A DNA stretch of 64,000 nt from Nocardioides cremeus (GTDB lineage: Bacteria; Actinomycetota; Actinomycetes; Propionibacteriales; Nocardioidaceae). Under the pieces are notes generated by a model, which did no database searches, was not told the DNA's origin, and saw only the letters and a list, made by a program, of their open reading frames with translations. Shown here piece after piece: positions 1 to 7,554 of the stretch. The first letter of the stretch is position 1; every line of letters starts with the position of its first letter. The stretch lies in assembly GCF_030518195.1 (NCBI RefSeq), contig NZ_JAULSC010000003.1:124001-188000 (forward strand), read 5' to 3'. A program made the position numbers and the translations under genes.

Positions 1-1
1 C

Positions 2-312
2 GTCGACGTCGGGGCGTACGAGCGAATCTCTGATGACCAGGAAGATGCCGAGACGGGTGACCGGGGGGCTGGCGTTGAGCGCCAGCGTGAGGCGATCGAG
101 CACCTATGTGCCTCGGTGAGCCACGAACGGCAGACCTGGCGGATCAAGATGCACCGCGTCGACAACGACATCTCGGCGTTCAAGGACGTGGTGCGGCCTG
201 ACTTCGAGCGGCTCTTGGCGGATCTTGAGGACGGTGTGATCGACGGGATCGTCGTCTACGACCTCGATCGGCTAGCTCGCCGCCCGCGAGACCTGGAGCG
301 CGTGATCGACAT
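2..312 (+). pseudogene. Serine recombinase N-terminal fragment (truncated)
   Basis: The frame is open from the window edge. It encodes a resolvase/invertase-type catalytic domain start: a YERISDD motif carrying the candidate nucleophile serine near residue 9, then the VERQREAI segment and IDGIVVYDLDRLARRPRDLERVID, the typical core of large serine recombinases. Similarity stops at about base 312. From there the same frame turns into low-complexity Ser/Arg-rich translation, while another frame becomes protein-like. The DNA-binding C-terminal domains of a large serine recombinase are absent, so this is a remnant, probably of an island or plasmid integration module. Whether the gene starts upstream of the window cannot be seen. 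Confidence 0.75.
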
Positions 313-465
313 CTGGCCCTGGCCGGCATCAGCCAGCTCGACGAGGTCGGCCGCCTGGCCGTCCAAGCGCACAGGGCACTCGAGAAGCTCATCGCCCTGG
401 GGCGCGACACGCAGGAGAAGGTCCGCGCAACCCTCACCGAGGGCATCACCCTGCTGCACCCGTGA
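313..465 (+). pseudogene. C-terminal fragment of an unrecognised protein fused to the recombinase remnant
   Basis: Starting at the recombinase break point, frame 1 encodes about 50 residues ending at TGA 463-465. The sequence is amphipathic and helix-like (ISQLDEVGRLAVQAHRALEK, then LIALGRDTQEKVRATLTEGI). It has no start codon of its own and joins the upstream fragment out of frame, so it looks like the tail of another gene brought to the junction by deletion or recombination. The original protein family is not recognised. A strong hairpin follows immediately. Confidence 0.45.
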
Positions 466-467
466 AC

Positions 468-506
468 AAGATGGGGAGGAGAGCATTCCGCTCTCCTCCC
501 CATCTT
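468..506 (+). terminator. Perfect 16-bp-arm hairpin after the fragmentary gene
   Basis: Bases 468-483 and 491-506 are exact reverse complements, separated by a 7-nt loop. The hairpin starts 3 nt after the stop codon at 465. No clear U-tract follows, as is common in high-GC actinobacteria. It probably serves both the rightward fragment and the leftward gene at 541-939. Confidence 0.75.
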
Positions 507-540
507 CGCGCGCGGAGATGGGGACAACCGCGAGCTCCTG

Positions 541-939
541 TCACTGTGGACGGGCGCGCTCGACCCGCAGCAGCGTGCGGCCACCGCGCGTCATGACGAC
601 CCAGCCGGGGGACCGGCGGCGACGTGCGTCAAAGGCCGGACGCTCGGCGGCCACCTCCGGCTCGGGCGGAGCGGCGGTATCTGCCTCCTGTTCGGGTCGC
701 ATCGCCTCGGCGTAGCGCTTCTGGGCTGCCTGCTTGGAGATGCCAAGCCCGTCGCCAATGAGGCTCCACGGCACCTGGGACGCGCGCGCCTCACGGACCG
801 CCCGGACCTCAAGGTCGACGAGAAGGCTCCTCAGCTCGGTCGCTGCTGCGAGTCTGGCGAGTGGGTCGCCGTCACCCTCGATCCGGGCCGCCAAGGCCGT
901 CAACGTGGGTGGTGCGGCGTCATCCATGGTTGTCGTCAT
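541..939 (-). CDS. Small helix-turn-helix protein of unknown role
   Basis: 132 residues from ATG 939. Residues 57-76 (VPWSLIGDGLGISKQAAQKR) look like a helix-turn-helix related to sigma region 4 or small actinobacterial DNA-binding proteins. An acidic/proline-rich linker (about 82-100) and a short basic tail with WVVMTRGGRTLLRV follow. The longer open frame to 1383 is not used, because the N-terminal extension is arginine-rich shadow sequence. The gene is divergent from the Gabija-like pair across a 279-bp spacer, so it could be its transcriptional regulator; that is inference from position only. Confidence 0.6.
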   Translation of the reverse strand: MTTTMDDAAPPTLTALAARIEGDGDPLARLAAATELRSLLVDLEVRAVREARASQVPWSLIGDGLGISKQAAQKRYAEAMRPEQEADTAAPPEPEVAAERPAFDARRRRSPGWVVMTRGGRTLLRVERARPQ

Positions 940-1218
940 TACCGCCACCGTGCGGGAGTGTGGCCTCGCGTCAATGGGCTCGGAATGCCGCCGACGTCGT
1001 CGAGCATGGCAGCGCCGGTGAGCGGCCAGCCCCGTCGAGTTCGGCCGTAGCCAACCTCGACTGTCGAGGCAGAGGGCGCGCCTCGCGGGCCTCCTGGCTG
1101 TGGGTGACCGCAGCTCGCAGACCCGGTCGGACCGGGCGGCAGGATGCGCTCGGTAGCATGCGATTGCGCCGGCATGCTCGGGATACAGGGGCCCGCCGGA
1201 TACGAGGGGAGCCCGTTC
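940..1218. promoter_or_regulatory. Divergent intergenic region with inverted repeat upstream of the gajA-like gene
   Basis: A 279-bp spacer separates the HTH gene (minus) from the OLD-family gene (plus). It contains an exact 7-bp inverted repeat, AGCATGC at 1155-1161 and GCATGCT at 1172-1178, with a 10-nt spacer. A TAGCAT box at 1154-1159 overlaps the left arm and could be a -10 element. A GAGGGGAGC ribosome binding site precedes the ATG at 1219. The layout suits repression by a dimeric regulator binding over the promoter. Confidence 0.4.
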
Positions 1219-3210
1219 ATGTACCTGAGCCGCGTTCGCGTCCGCGGTCTTCGCGGAGCCGTAGATGGTCCGCTGGAGGTCCGCCTGCCCGGGCGGTTCG
1301 CTGTCATCGCCGGAGCCAATGGTGGGGGCAAGACCACTCTCACGGACGCGATCTACCTCAGCCACGGGAAGCGCTTCCCGCACCTACCGAGACATTCCGC
1401 CGCAGCCCTCGGGCCCGGCGACCGTGACATCGAGGTGGAGTACCGCTTCGACGACGATGTGGCCACCGAGGGGCCGCTCGGTCGTCAACTGCAGGCGCAA
1501 GGCGGGAGAAGCGCGCCCGGGACCGTTGCGGCCGAGTGGGCGAGGACCCTCCATCGGGACCTGGGCGCGATCCGTACGAAGTCCATAGATGGTCGGTCCA
1601 GCGATGTAGAGCAGCGAACCCTCCTGGTGCACCTTCCCGCCTGGCGGAACCCGCTCGACGAGCTCGCCCGCCGCGAAACCCGCGTCCTTGTCGAACTGCT
1701 GCGCGCGCAGCAGCAGAACCTTGGTCGCGGCCGCGACCTGTCTCGACTGCGTGGGAGAGCCTCGGGCCTGCTGGAGTCACTGGCCACGGACGACCTGCTG
1801 GTGGGGCTCGAGGAGAGGGTCAGCGAGCAGTTGCGCGCGCTGTCGGCGGGCGTATCCCGCAACTGGCCCTACATCCGGGGCCAGGTCGTTGACGACCGCT
1901 ACCTGGCACGGGTGCTCGAGCTGATGCTCGCCACCACCGAAGGGCGAGCGGAAGCGCTCCCGCTTGAGGTGGTTGGGCTCGGCTACGTCAACCTCCTGCA
2001 CATCGCCGTCACGTTGGCGGCCATCCCGGACTCCACGCGGATTTCGGCCGCTGCCGCCGCTTCCGCCGCCGCCCAGGCGGCGGCTGGCGGGCAGCCGTCG
2101 AACCAGGTCGACGGTGCGGCGGCAACCCCTCTGGAAGAGGCCGATCAGATTCTGCGGCAGGCCCGCGCCGAGAGCGAGAGCGTCGAGGACTCGTTCTTCC
2201 CTGATGATGCCTTCCACGTCACGTTGGTCATCGAGGAGCCCGAGGCACATCTGCACCCGCAGCTCCAGCACTCGCTCGTCAGGTACCTGCGCCGCCAGGT
2301 GCGCCTCCGTCCGGAGCTCCAGGTTGTGCTGTCGAGCCACGCGACGGACGTCATCACGTCCTGCGACCCGACCGAGGTGGTGATCGTCCGTCGTGACCGC
2401 CACGGGCAGCGGGTCTGCCGAGCGGTTGCCGAGATTCCTCTGGCAGCACGCGATGAGGTGCTCCGCAAGACCCGATTGCATCTCGACGCCAGCCGGTCGG
2501 CGTCACTGTTCGCAGAGCGGCTCCTGCTGGTGGAGGGCGTCACCGAGGCGGCCGTGCTCCGCGAGTTCGGGTGGGCATGGGCCGGCGACGACGCCGACAA
2601 GCAGGCGTTCGTCGATGCGTTGAGCATCGTGCCCATGGGAACCAAGGTCGGTCCGTGGGCGGTACGGCTGCTTGCCACCCGAGGCCACGAGCTGTGCAGC
2701 CGGTTGGCGGTGTTGCGCGACAGCGACCTCGACTTCGACGACTCCCCGGCCGGGCCGACCTGGGCAGACGACCATGACCCAGCGGTTCTGATGGTGGAGC
2801 ACAGCCACCCCACCCTCGAGCCGCAGCTCACCGAGGGCAACGAGGCACTCGTCGAGGCCGCCCTGCGCGACATCGGTGTCACCGCGCCCGACGAGATCAC
2901 GCCCTCGACGATCAGGGACCTCTTCCGCAGTCGGTCCAAGAAGGGCGACGTCACCGTGCCCGCCGGGCCGGCCGCCAGGCGTAAGGGCGAGTTCGCGGAG
3001 GCCTTCGCGGGTCGGCTTCGCGAGCTGCGCGACGTCGTAGGTGGCGGGGTGCGCGTGCCGGAACCGATGGAGCGGGTCTTCGACTTCCTGTACTCGGTAC
3101 CCGAGGCTTCGCCGACGGCCGACACGGAGGGCGACGCCGTCGTGCCTAGTGTCGACACCGGTGCGGAACTGGCCGCCGGTACCACCGTGGAACCCGCTGC
3201 CGAGACGTGA
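1219..3210 (+). CDS. OLD-family ATPase/TOPRIM nuclease, Gabija GajA-like
   Basis: 663 residues. The N-terminal ABC-type ATPase half shows Walker [11 protein letters not shown] (residues 31-40), a Walker B region [13 protein letters not shown] (about 336-348) and a switch-like LSSHATDV (about 370). The C-terminal TOPRIM half shows [10 protein letters not shown] (about 435-445, catalytic-type Glu) and [10 protein letters not shown] (about 499, acidic metal-binding residues). This architecture is that of OLD nucleases, and the overlapping UvrD-like partner makes it GajA-like: in the known system GajA nicks DNA when nucleotides are depleted during phage infection. The ATG at 1219 is chosen over an upstream in-frame start (1144) because it has a good ribosome binding site and matches the usual family start. 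The stop overlaps the next gene by 4 bp. Confidence 0.85.
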   Translation: MYLSRVRVRGLRGAVDGPLEVRLPGRFAVIAGANGGGKTTLTDAIYLSHGKRFPHLPRHSAAALGPGDRDIEVEYRFDDDVATEGPLGRQLQAQGGRSAPGTVAAEWARTLHRDLGAIRTKSIDGRSSDVEQRTLLVHLPAWRNPLDELARRETRVLVELLRAQQQNLGRGRDLSRLRGRASGLLESLATDDLLVGLEERVSEQLRALSAGVSRNWPYIRGQVVDDRYLARVLELMLATTEGRAEALPLEVVGLGYVNLLHIAVTLAAIPDSTRISAAAAASAAAQAAAGGQPSNQVDGAAATPLEEADQILRQARAESESVEDSFFPDDAFHVTLVIEEPEAHLHPQLQHSLVRYLRRQVRLRPELQVVLSSHATDVITSCDPTEVVIVRRDRHGQRVCRAVAEIPLAARDEVLRKTRLHLDASRSASLFAERLLLVEGVTEAAVLREFGWAWAGDDADKQAFVDALSIVPMGTKVGPWAVRLLATRGHELCSRLAVLRDSDLDFDDSPAGPTWADDHDPAVLMVEHSHPTLEPQLTEGNEALVEAALRDIGVTAPDEITPSTIRDLFRSRSKKGDVTVPAGPAARRKGEFAEAFAGRLRELRDVVGGGVRVPEPMERVFDFLYSVPEASPTADTEGDAVVPSVDTGAELAAGTTVEPAAET

Positions 3211-4784
3211 CCAGCGCGCTCGCCCATGCCGGGGCCATCGACGATCTCACCGCCGAACAGCGGCTGGCGGCCGCCACCTCGACCAGCAACGTCTTCGTCG
3301 AGGCGGGCCCCGGTACCGGCAAGACCACCGTGTCCGCGCAACGGTTCGGCGTACAACGGTTCGCCGCCGAACACCGGCACGACCCTCGCGCCGTAGTCGC
3401 CGTCAGCTTCACCCGCGCCGCGACCTACAACCTGCGTAGGCGAGTCCAGCGGCTGTGGGGCCCCGCCGCGTTGACGTGGCCGCACCGGATCGTCACCCTC
3501 GACACGGTCATGTGCGACCTGCTGCACGACCTGCTGCGCGAGCGGTTGGTGATCTGGCCGGACATGGACACGTTGTGGCCCGACGGGAGCGTTGTCCTCG
3601 ACGTGCGGGACAGCTGGGCATCGTGTGGTGGCACCGTGTCGACTCGATCGATCTACAGCTTGTACCTGTCGGGACGAGAGCTGCGCCTTCGCGAGGAGTT
3701 CGCGCCCCAGTACGCGTCACGGGTGCCCGCGGTAGCGGTCGTGCCTCACATGCTCAAGGGCATCTGCACCCATCAAGACGTCCGCGACATCCTGGCACTT
3801 GCGCTCCAGGACCGGGCATCGGCCGACCGCGTGCGTCTGCGGCTCGGCGAGACGATGAGGGCTCTCATCGTGGACGAGGTGTTCGATGCGAATGACCTCG
3901 ACATCGCGATCATCGAGTCTGCGATCGCAGCCGGCGTCGCAGTCACCCTGGTCGGTGACCCGTGGCAAGCCTTGTACCTATTCCGCGGTGCGCGGCCGCA
4001 CGTGGTTCCGGAACTCCTCAAGCGGACCGGTGCTACGACGCTTCAGCTCAACCAGTCGTTCCGGTGGCGCAGTGACGATCAACGGGACCTCGCGGCGGAC
4101 CTTCGCGACGGCCGAGGGGTGATCCTGCCGACCGGTCAGGAAGACCTCGACGTCGTGCTTGCCCTGTGGTGGAAGGAGCTGTGGGACCTCGGTGGTGGTG
4201 TCCTCCCGCTCGCGTTCCACGCATTCAAGGGCGGCTACGAGGAGGCTGCGGCCACGCTGCTGCTGAACCACGTGACACGCAACATCTTCGATCTCGATGC
4301 CACTTACCTCAACGATGCACTCACGGCGCTGAACGTGCAGGACCGTGATGCACCGAGACAGCTGGAGCCGGCCCTGCAGAGAGTGGTGGAGACGTTGCGG
4401 CCGGGCGGCAAGGACGCTGTGAAGGCGGCCTACCTTGAACTCGTCGAGGTCATCGGCACCGTTTCGGCGCGCGAGCTGCGCAGGCCGCACGCGGCCCACA
4501 CTGGTCGTCTGGCTCTCCTTCAGCGGCGGCTCGTGTTTCCTGGCCGACCGGTGCCGGGACTGACGACCCACCAGGCGAAGGGCGGCGAGTGGGATGCCGT
4601 CGCCATCCGGCTGCGGGACGCCGAACGAGCAGCCCTCGCGGCTGGCCTCTCTTCAGCGGAGGACATGCACCGGAAGATCTACGTGGCTTGTACTCGTGCG
4701 CACCGGCGCACTATCGAACTCCTGCCTGATCCGCCACTAGCCACCCCCTCGCGCCGCCGAAGGTCGGTAGGGCGGGGGACCTGA
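3207..4784 (+). CDS. UvrD/Rep-like superfamily 1 helicase, Gabija GajB-like
   Basis: 525 residues, GTG start in a GTGA overlap with the GajA-like gene, so the two are translationally coupled. Superfamily 1 motifs are visible in order: motif [12 protein letters not shown] (about 32-42), motif Ia VSFTRAA, motif II VDEV (about 222-225), motif [17 protein letters not shown] (about 249-262), motif [13 protein letters not shown] (about 453) and motif [12 protein letters not shown] (about 492). Length and partner fit GajB, which cooperates with GajA in phage defence. The protein lacks the extra domains of full-length UvrD or RecB. Confidence in the helicase is very high; the defence role follows from the pair. 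Confidence 0.87.
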   Translation: MTSALAHAGAIDDLTAEQRLAAATSTSNVFVEAGPGTGKTTVSAQRFGVQRFAAEHRHDPRAVVAVSFTRAATYNLRRRVQRLWGPAALTWPHRIVTLDTVMCDLLHDLLRERLVIWPDMDTLWPDGSVVLDVRDSWASCGGTVSTRSIYSLYLSGRELRLREEFAPQYASRVPAVAVVPHMLKGICTHQDVRDILALALQDRASADRVRLRLGETMRALIVDEVFDANDLDIAIIESAIAAGVAVTLVGDPWQALYLFRGARPHVVPELLKRTGATTLQLNQSFRWRSDDQRDLAADLRDGRGVILPTGQEDLDVVLALWWKELWDLGGGVLPLAFHAFKGGYEEAAATLLLNHVTRNIFDLDATYLNDALTALNVQDRDAPRQLEPALQRVVETLRPGGKDAVKAAYLELVEVIGTVSARELRRPHAAHTGRLALLQRRLVFPGRPVPGLTTHQAKGGEWDAVAIRLRDAERAALAAGLSSAEDMHRKIYVACTRAHRRTIELLPDPPLATPSRRRRSVGRGT

Positions 4785-4857
4785 TCGCCGCCGGTATCCA
4801 CGGGTCCTCGTCGAACACACCAAGCAACGGCTGGTGCCGAGGCACCCGGCCAGCCGA

Positions 4858-5763
4858 TCAGCTCATCTTCGCGGTCAGCTGGTCGAAGAAGTCGCTCAAC
4901 ATGGCCTCCGCGCCGGGCCCAGCCAGTTCCGCGCCTCCGAATCGGTAAACCTCGTAGCCGTTCAGCCGCAGTCGCCGATCCTCGGCGACCATCTGTGCGT
5001 ACAGGCTGGGGCTTGCGATGTCGCCATCCGCGTAGTGCTGGCGACCGTCGACCTCCAAGACGACCCGATGCCGGCTGCTGAACAGGATGAGGAAGTCCAT
5101 CCGTTGTCGAGCCAGCGGACCCTCCTCTCCGGAGCGGCGCCGTCGGTGCTGGGTCTGCGGGTCGTAGTGCAGGTACACCTGAGGGATGAGTGCGGGGATG
5201 TCGAGCGATGCCCGGTACCGGGTCGCGTAGCTGTCGAACACCTTGAGCTCGGCGCCGTTGTCGCCAAGCGACGCCCGCAGGCGCGCATGGAGCGCGCGAC
5301 CGACCTCGTGGTCGGTGACGTCGGCTGGGATGTTCTCCCGTTCGCGCCACCAACCGATCAGGTGAGTGAACCGGAGACCGTCGGCGGGAACTGGCTGGTC
5401 GAACACCAGGCAGTGCTCGCCGTTGCGGACGATCTCGATGTCGTTGTTCACCGCGTCCCGCAAGACCAGTTCCGGCTTGGGGCCGTTCGCGGCGAAGATG
5501 AGGTTCTTGGCCGGTGTGCCGACCCCTCCGCCCTTGTCGTACTCCGCTAACAGCGGGCCCAGCCTGTCGGAGTTCACGTCCAGCTCGGCCACGACCCGTC
5601 GAGCGAGGCCGATGAGCCGCGGCAGCTCCCAGCCCTTGGTGTAGGCCTGGATGACTTCCCGCTTGCTGTAGGCCCCGTCATCTGGCGCGGTGTCAGCGTG
5701 GGGCCACTCGATCGTGAGCTCGTCGGCGAGCACCACTTCCAGGTCTCGGCGGGTGTAGCTCAT
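4858..5763 (-). CDS. Predicted DUF559/Vsr-like nuclease with AbiJ-like N-terminus
   Basis: 301 residues from ATG 5763, preceded by an AGAAGAGA ribosome binding site; an in-frame start at 5868 lacks support. The C-terminal third carries the pattern of a PD-(D/E)XK nuclease of DUF559 type: RMDFLILF (Asp223), VVLEVDGRQHY (Glu237, Asp239, His243), then DRRLRLNGYEVYRFGG. The N-terminal part (TRRDLEVVLADEL, then REVIQAYTKGWELPRLIGLARRV) resembles helical AbiJ-type N-terminal domains of abortive-infection proteins; that likeness is from memory and moderate. The gene is convergent with the GajB-like gene and downstream of the Wadjet-like operon on the same strand. A role as a single-gene defence effector is inference. 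Confidence 0.6.
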   Translation of the reverse strand: MSYTRRDLEVVLADELTIEWPHADTAPDDGAYSKREVIQAYTKGWELPRLIGLARRVVAELDVNSDRLGPLLAEYDKGGGVGTPAKNLIFAANGPKPELVLRDAVNNDIEIVRNGEHCLVFDQPVPADGLRFTHLIGWWRERENIPADVTDHEVGRALHARLRASLGDNGAELKVFDSYATRYRASLDIPALIPQVYLHYDPQTQHRRRRSGEEGPLARQRMDFLILFSSRHRVVLEVDGRQHYADGDIASPSLYAQMVAEDRRLRLNGYEVYRFGGAELAGPGAEAMLSDFFDQLTAKMS

Positions 5764-5864
5764 GAGGGTCTCTTCTAGCGCGAACCCGAGGGTGCGCACC
5801 GAGACGGTCGCCGGCGCTGATGAGAGCACCGGGTCGACCCGCTCCGCACGCGGATTCCAGAACG

Positions 5865-6374
5865 TCACCGCCCCAGTGTCGTCCAGCCCACCGACAGATG
5901 GCCGCGAACATCCGTCTGACCCGGGACTGTGTCGCGAGGACGCTGCGCGTGTCGTCTACGGAATGTAGACGTGTATCTCGTCGATGGTTCCCCCGTGCCG
6001 TCATCAACGGCGTCCCGATCGCACTGTCCGCCCGCCCATCTGACCCCCTGGGCGCGCATGGCGGTGATGCGGTGACCGCCGCTGGTGATCTGCGGTGTCG
6101 TGGCGTAGATCGGTTCGCGGTACAGCGACGACAGTCCCCCGAGGTCGGCGGAGCTGAGGCCGGCGGCGCGCCCGGACCGGATCGCGGCGGCATGGTCATC
6201 GGTCGGGTAGTCGGTGAGGTTGTGGCGCACCAGGTCGTTGACCTTCACCCAGTCGACGCCCATCGCCCACTCGAGACTCTCTGGCTTCCAGACCTCGTAG
6301 TCCGGGACCTTCTCCAGGTCGATGTCGAACCACAGCCACTGGTCAGGCAACTCCTTACGCATCGTCACGGCCAC
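5865..6374 (-). CDS. Unrecognised protein downstream of the Wadjet-like operon
   Basis: Up to 169 residues, from GTG 6374 or ATG 6362. The first 110 residues look like a real globular protein (LPDQWLWFDIDLEKVPDYEV, then SLYREPIYATTPQITSGGHR followed by ITAMRAQGV). The GGHR..AMRAQGV segment recalls the substrate loop of ParB/Srx-fold proteins, but this is weak. The last 55 residues are Arg/Thr-rich and may be out-of-frame translation after a frameshift near 6040. No clear ribosome binding site is seen. It lies 73 bp after the nuclease subunit gene of the SMC operon, in the same direction, so it could be a fifth co-transcribed gene. Confidence 0.45.
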   Translation of the reverse strand: MAVTMRKELPDQWLWFDIDLEKVPDYEVWKPESLEWAMGVDWVKVNDLVRHNLTDYPTDDHAAAIRSGRAAGLSSADLGGLSSLYREPIYATTPQITSGGHRITAMRAQGVRWAGGQCDRDAVDDGTGEPSTRYTSTFRRRHAQRPRDTVPGQTDVRGHLSVGWTTLGR

Positions 6375-6447
6375 AAGTTCGCAGACGCGGGGCCGCGGGC
6401 GGCGGTCTTGCGGGTGCCGTTCACGCTCGCTGAGCTCTGGTCGCGGG

Positions 6448-7554
6448 TCACAGGCCGTGCAGCCAGCTGCGGTCTGAGCGGAGGGCGGTGAGGGTGAGGG
6501 CCTCCTGCGGCACCCGAATGCCGGCCTGCAGCAGGTCCGAGGACTGTTCCGCCAAGATCTCGTCGGCGAGCCAGTCAGTCAGATTGGGAGCCTGGTCCGG
6601 TGGCACCGGTGGCTGCCCGCCCTGGCGGACCGCGGTGGCAAGCAGGGCTCGGTACAGGCCATGCGCCGGCGCGACCTCGGGCAGGTCCTCGCGCGCCGCG
6701 GTCTCGGCGGCGTTGCGGGGGATCCGCAGCCCGGCGGCATCCAGGTCGCCGAAGTAGCGGACCCTCTCGATGCCCGGCAGATCACCGGTGGAGCGGACCG
6801 ACGCCTCGAACGCGCCGCCGGCGCCCCACGCAACACACCCGACAGGTCCGCAGCCCTCGGACAGCGCGGTCCGGATGCTGTGGAAGGTGTCGTCGTTCTC
6901 GATGACCAGCAGCACCTGCCCGGCGCCGACCCGGACGATCGGCAGCGGCGGGTGAGTCCGGAACGTGCGGAGGTGATCGAGCGTGAGGCGGTCGGGGCCG
7001 AAGACGGTTGTGACAAGGAGAGAATCCAGGGCCTTTTCGTGTCCGAGGACCTCCAGTGACCGTTCCCGCAGGGGTACGACGTCGCCGTCGCGACCCCGGT
7101 CGCGAAGCCAGGAGTTGATGGTGCGCAGCTGCTCGACCTGCCCGATCGTCAGCCGCGCCCGAATCGCCCAGGACAGCTCGGGGCGCCACACGATGCCGCG
7201 CGCGACGGCCGCGGCGGACTCCGACGGGTCCGGTGCCTGGAGAGTCAACCGGACCGGCAGGTGGGGCCGGGCGGCGACGTCCTGCTTCTTCGACGGCGTG
7301 ACCAGCCCGGCCGCCGCGAGCTGGGAGATCGCATGGGCCAGGTCGGAGCGGCGTTCGGGCCGCGCGACCGACGCTGGGTCAGCGGTGGCCCACAGCGTCC
7401 ACAGTTCCGGCAACGGCACCGTCCGGCCCGGGACGCTCTCGAGGAGCGCGGCTAGTCGGAGCGCCCGGGTGCTCAGCAGGGCTGGGCTCCCCGCTTCGGG
7501 TGGGCTCGACGTGTCCGCGCCCGGCGATGTGCCCGCCCCGTTGGCGGAGGTCAT
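6448..7554 (-). CDS. Wadjet-like nuclease subunit (JetD-like, TOPRIM/DUF2220 type)
   Basis: 368 residues. The N-terminal half looks winged-helix-like (LPELWTLWATADPASVARPE, ISQLAAAGLVTPSKK). The C-terminal half shows the Topo VI/TOPRIM-type acidic signature: VLLVIEND (Glu219) and YFGDLDAAG (Asp270, Asp272), as in DUF2220 proteins. In Wadjet/MksBEFG complexes this subunit cleaves plasmid DNA after SMC-driven loop extrusion. The ATG overlaps the SMC stop codon by 4 bp (7551-7554), so translation is coupled. It is the last recognisable gene of the four-gene operon. Confidence 0.8.
   Translation of the reverse strand: MTSANGAGTSPGADTSSPPEAGSPALLSTRALRLAALLESVPGRTVPLPELWTLWATADPASVARPERRSDLAHAISQLAAAGLVTPSKKQDVAARPHLPVRLTLQAPDPSESAAAVARGIVWRPELSWAIRARLTIGQVEQLRTINSWLRDRGRDGDVVPLRERSLEVLGHEKALDSLLVTTVFGPDRLTLDHLRTFRTHPPLPIVRVGAGQVLLVIENDDTFHSIRTALSEGCGPVGCVAWGAGGAFEASVRSTGDLPGIERVRYFGDLDAAGLRIPRNAAETAAREDLPEVAPAHGLYRALLATAVRQGGQPPVPPDQAPNLTDWLADEILAEQSSDLLQAGIRVPQEALTLTALRSDRSWLHGL

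Noticed and set aside
2..715. Functional site-specific recombinase
   Set aside because: Only the N-terminal catalytic region is present and the frame breaks at about 312; no DNA-binding domain follows.
1144..1218. Upstream start for the GajA-like protein
   Set aside because: No ribosome binding site, and the extension runs through the inverted repeat; ATG 1219 has GAGGGGAGC and fits the family.
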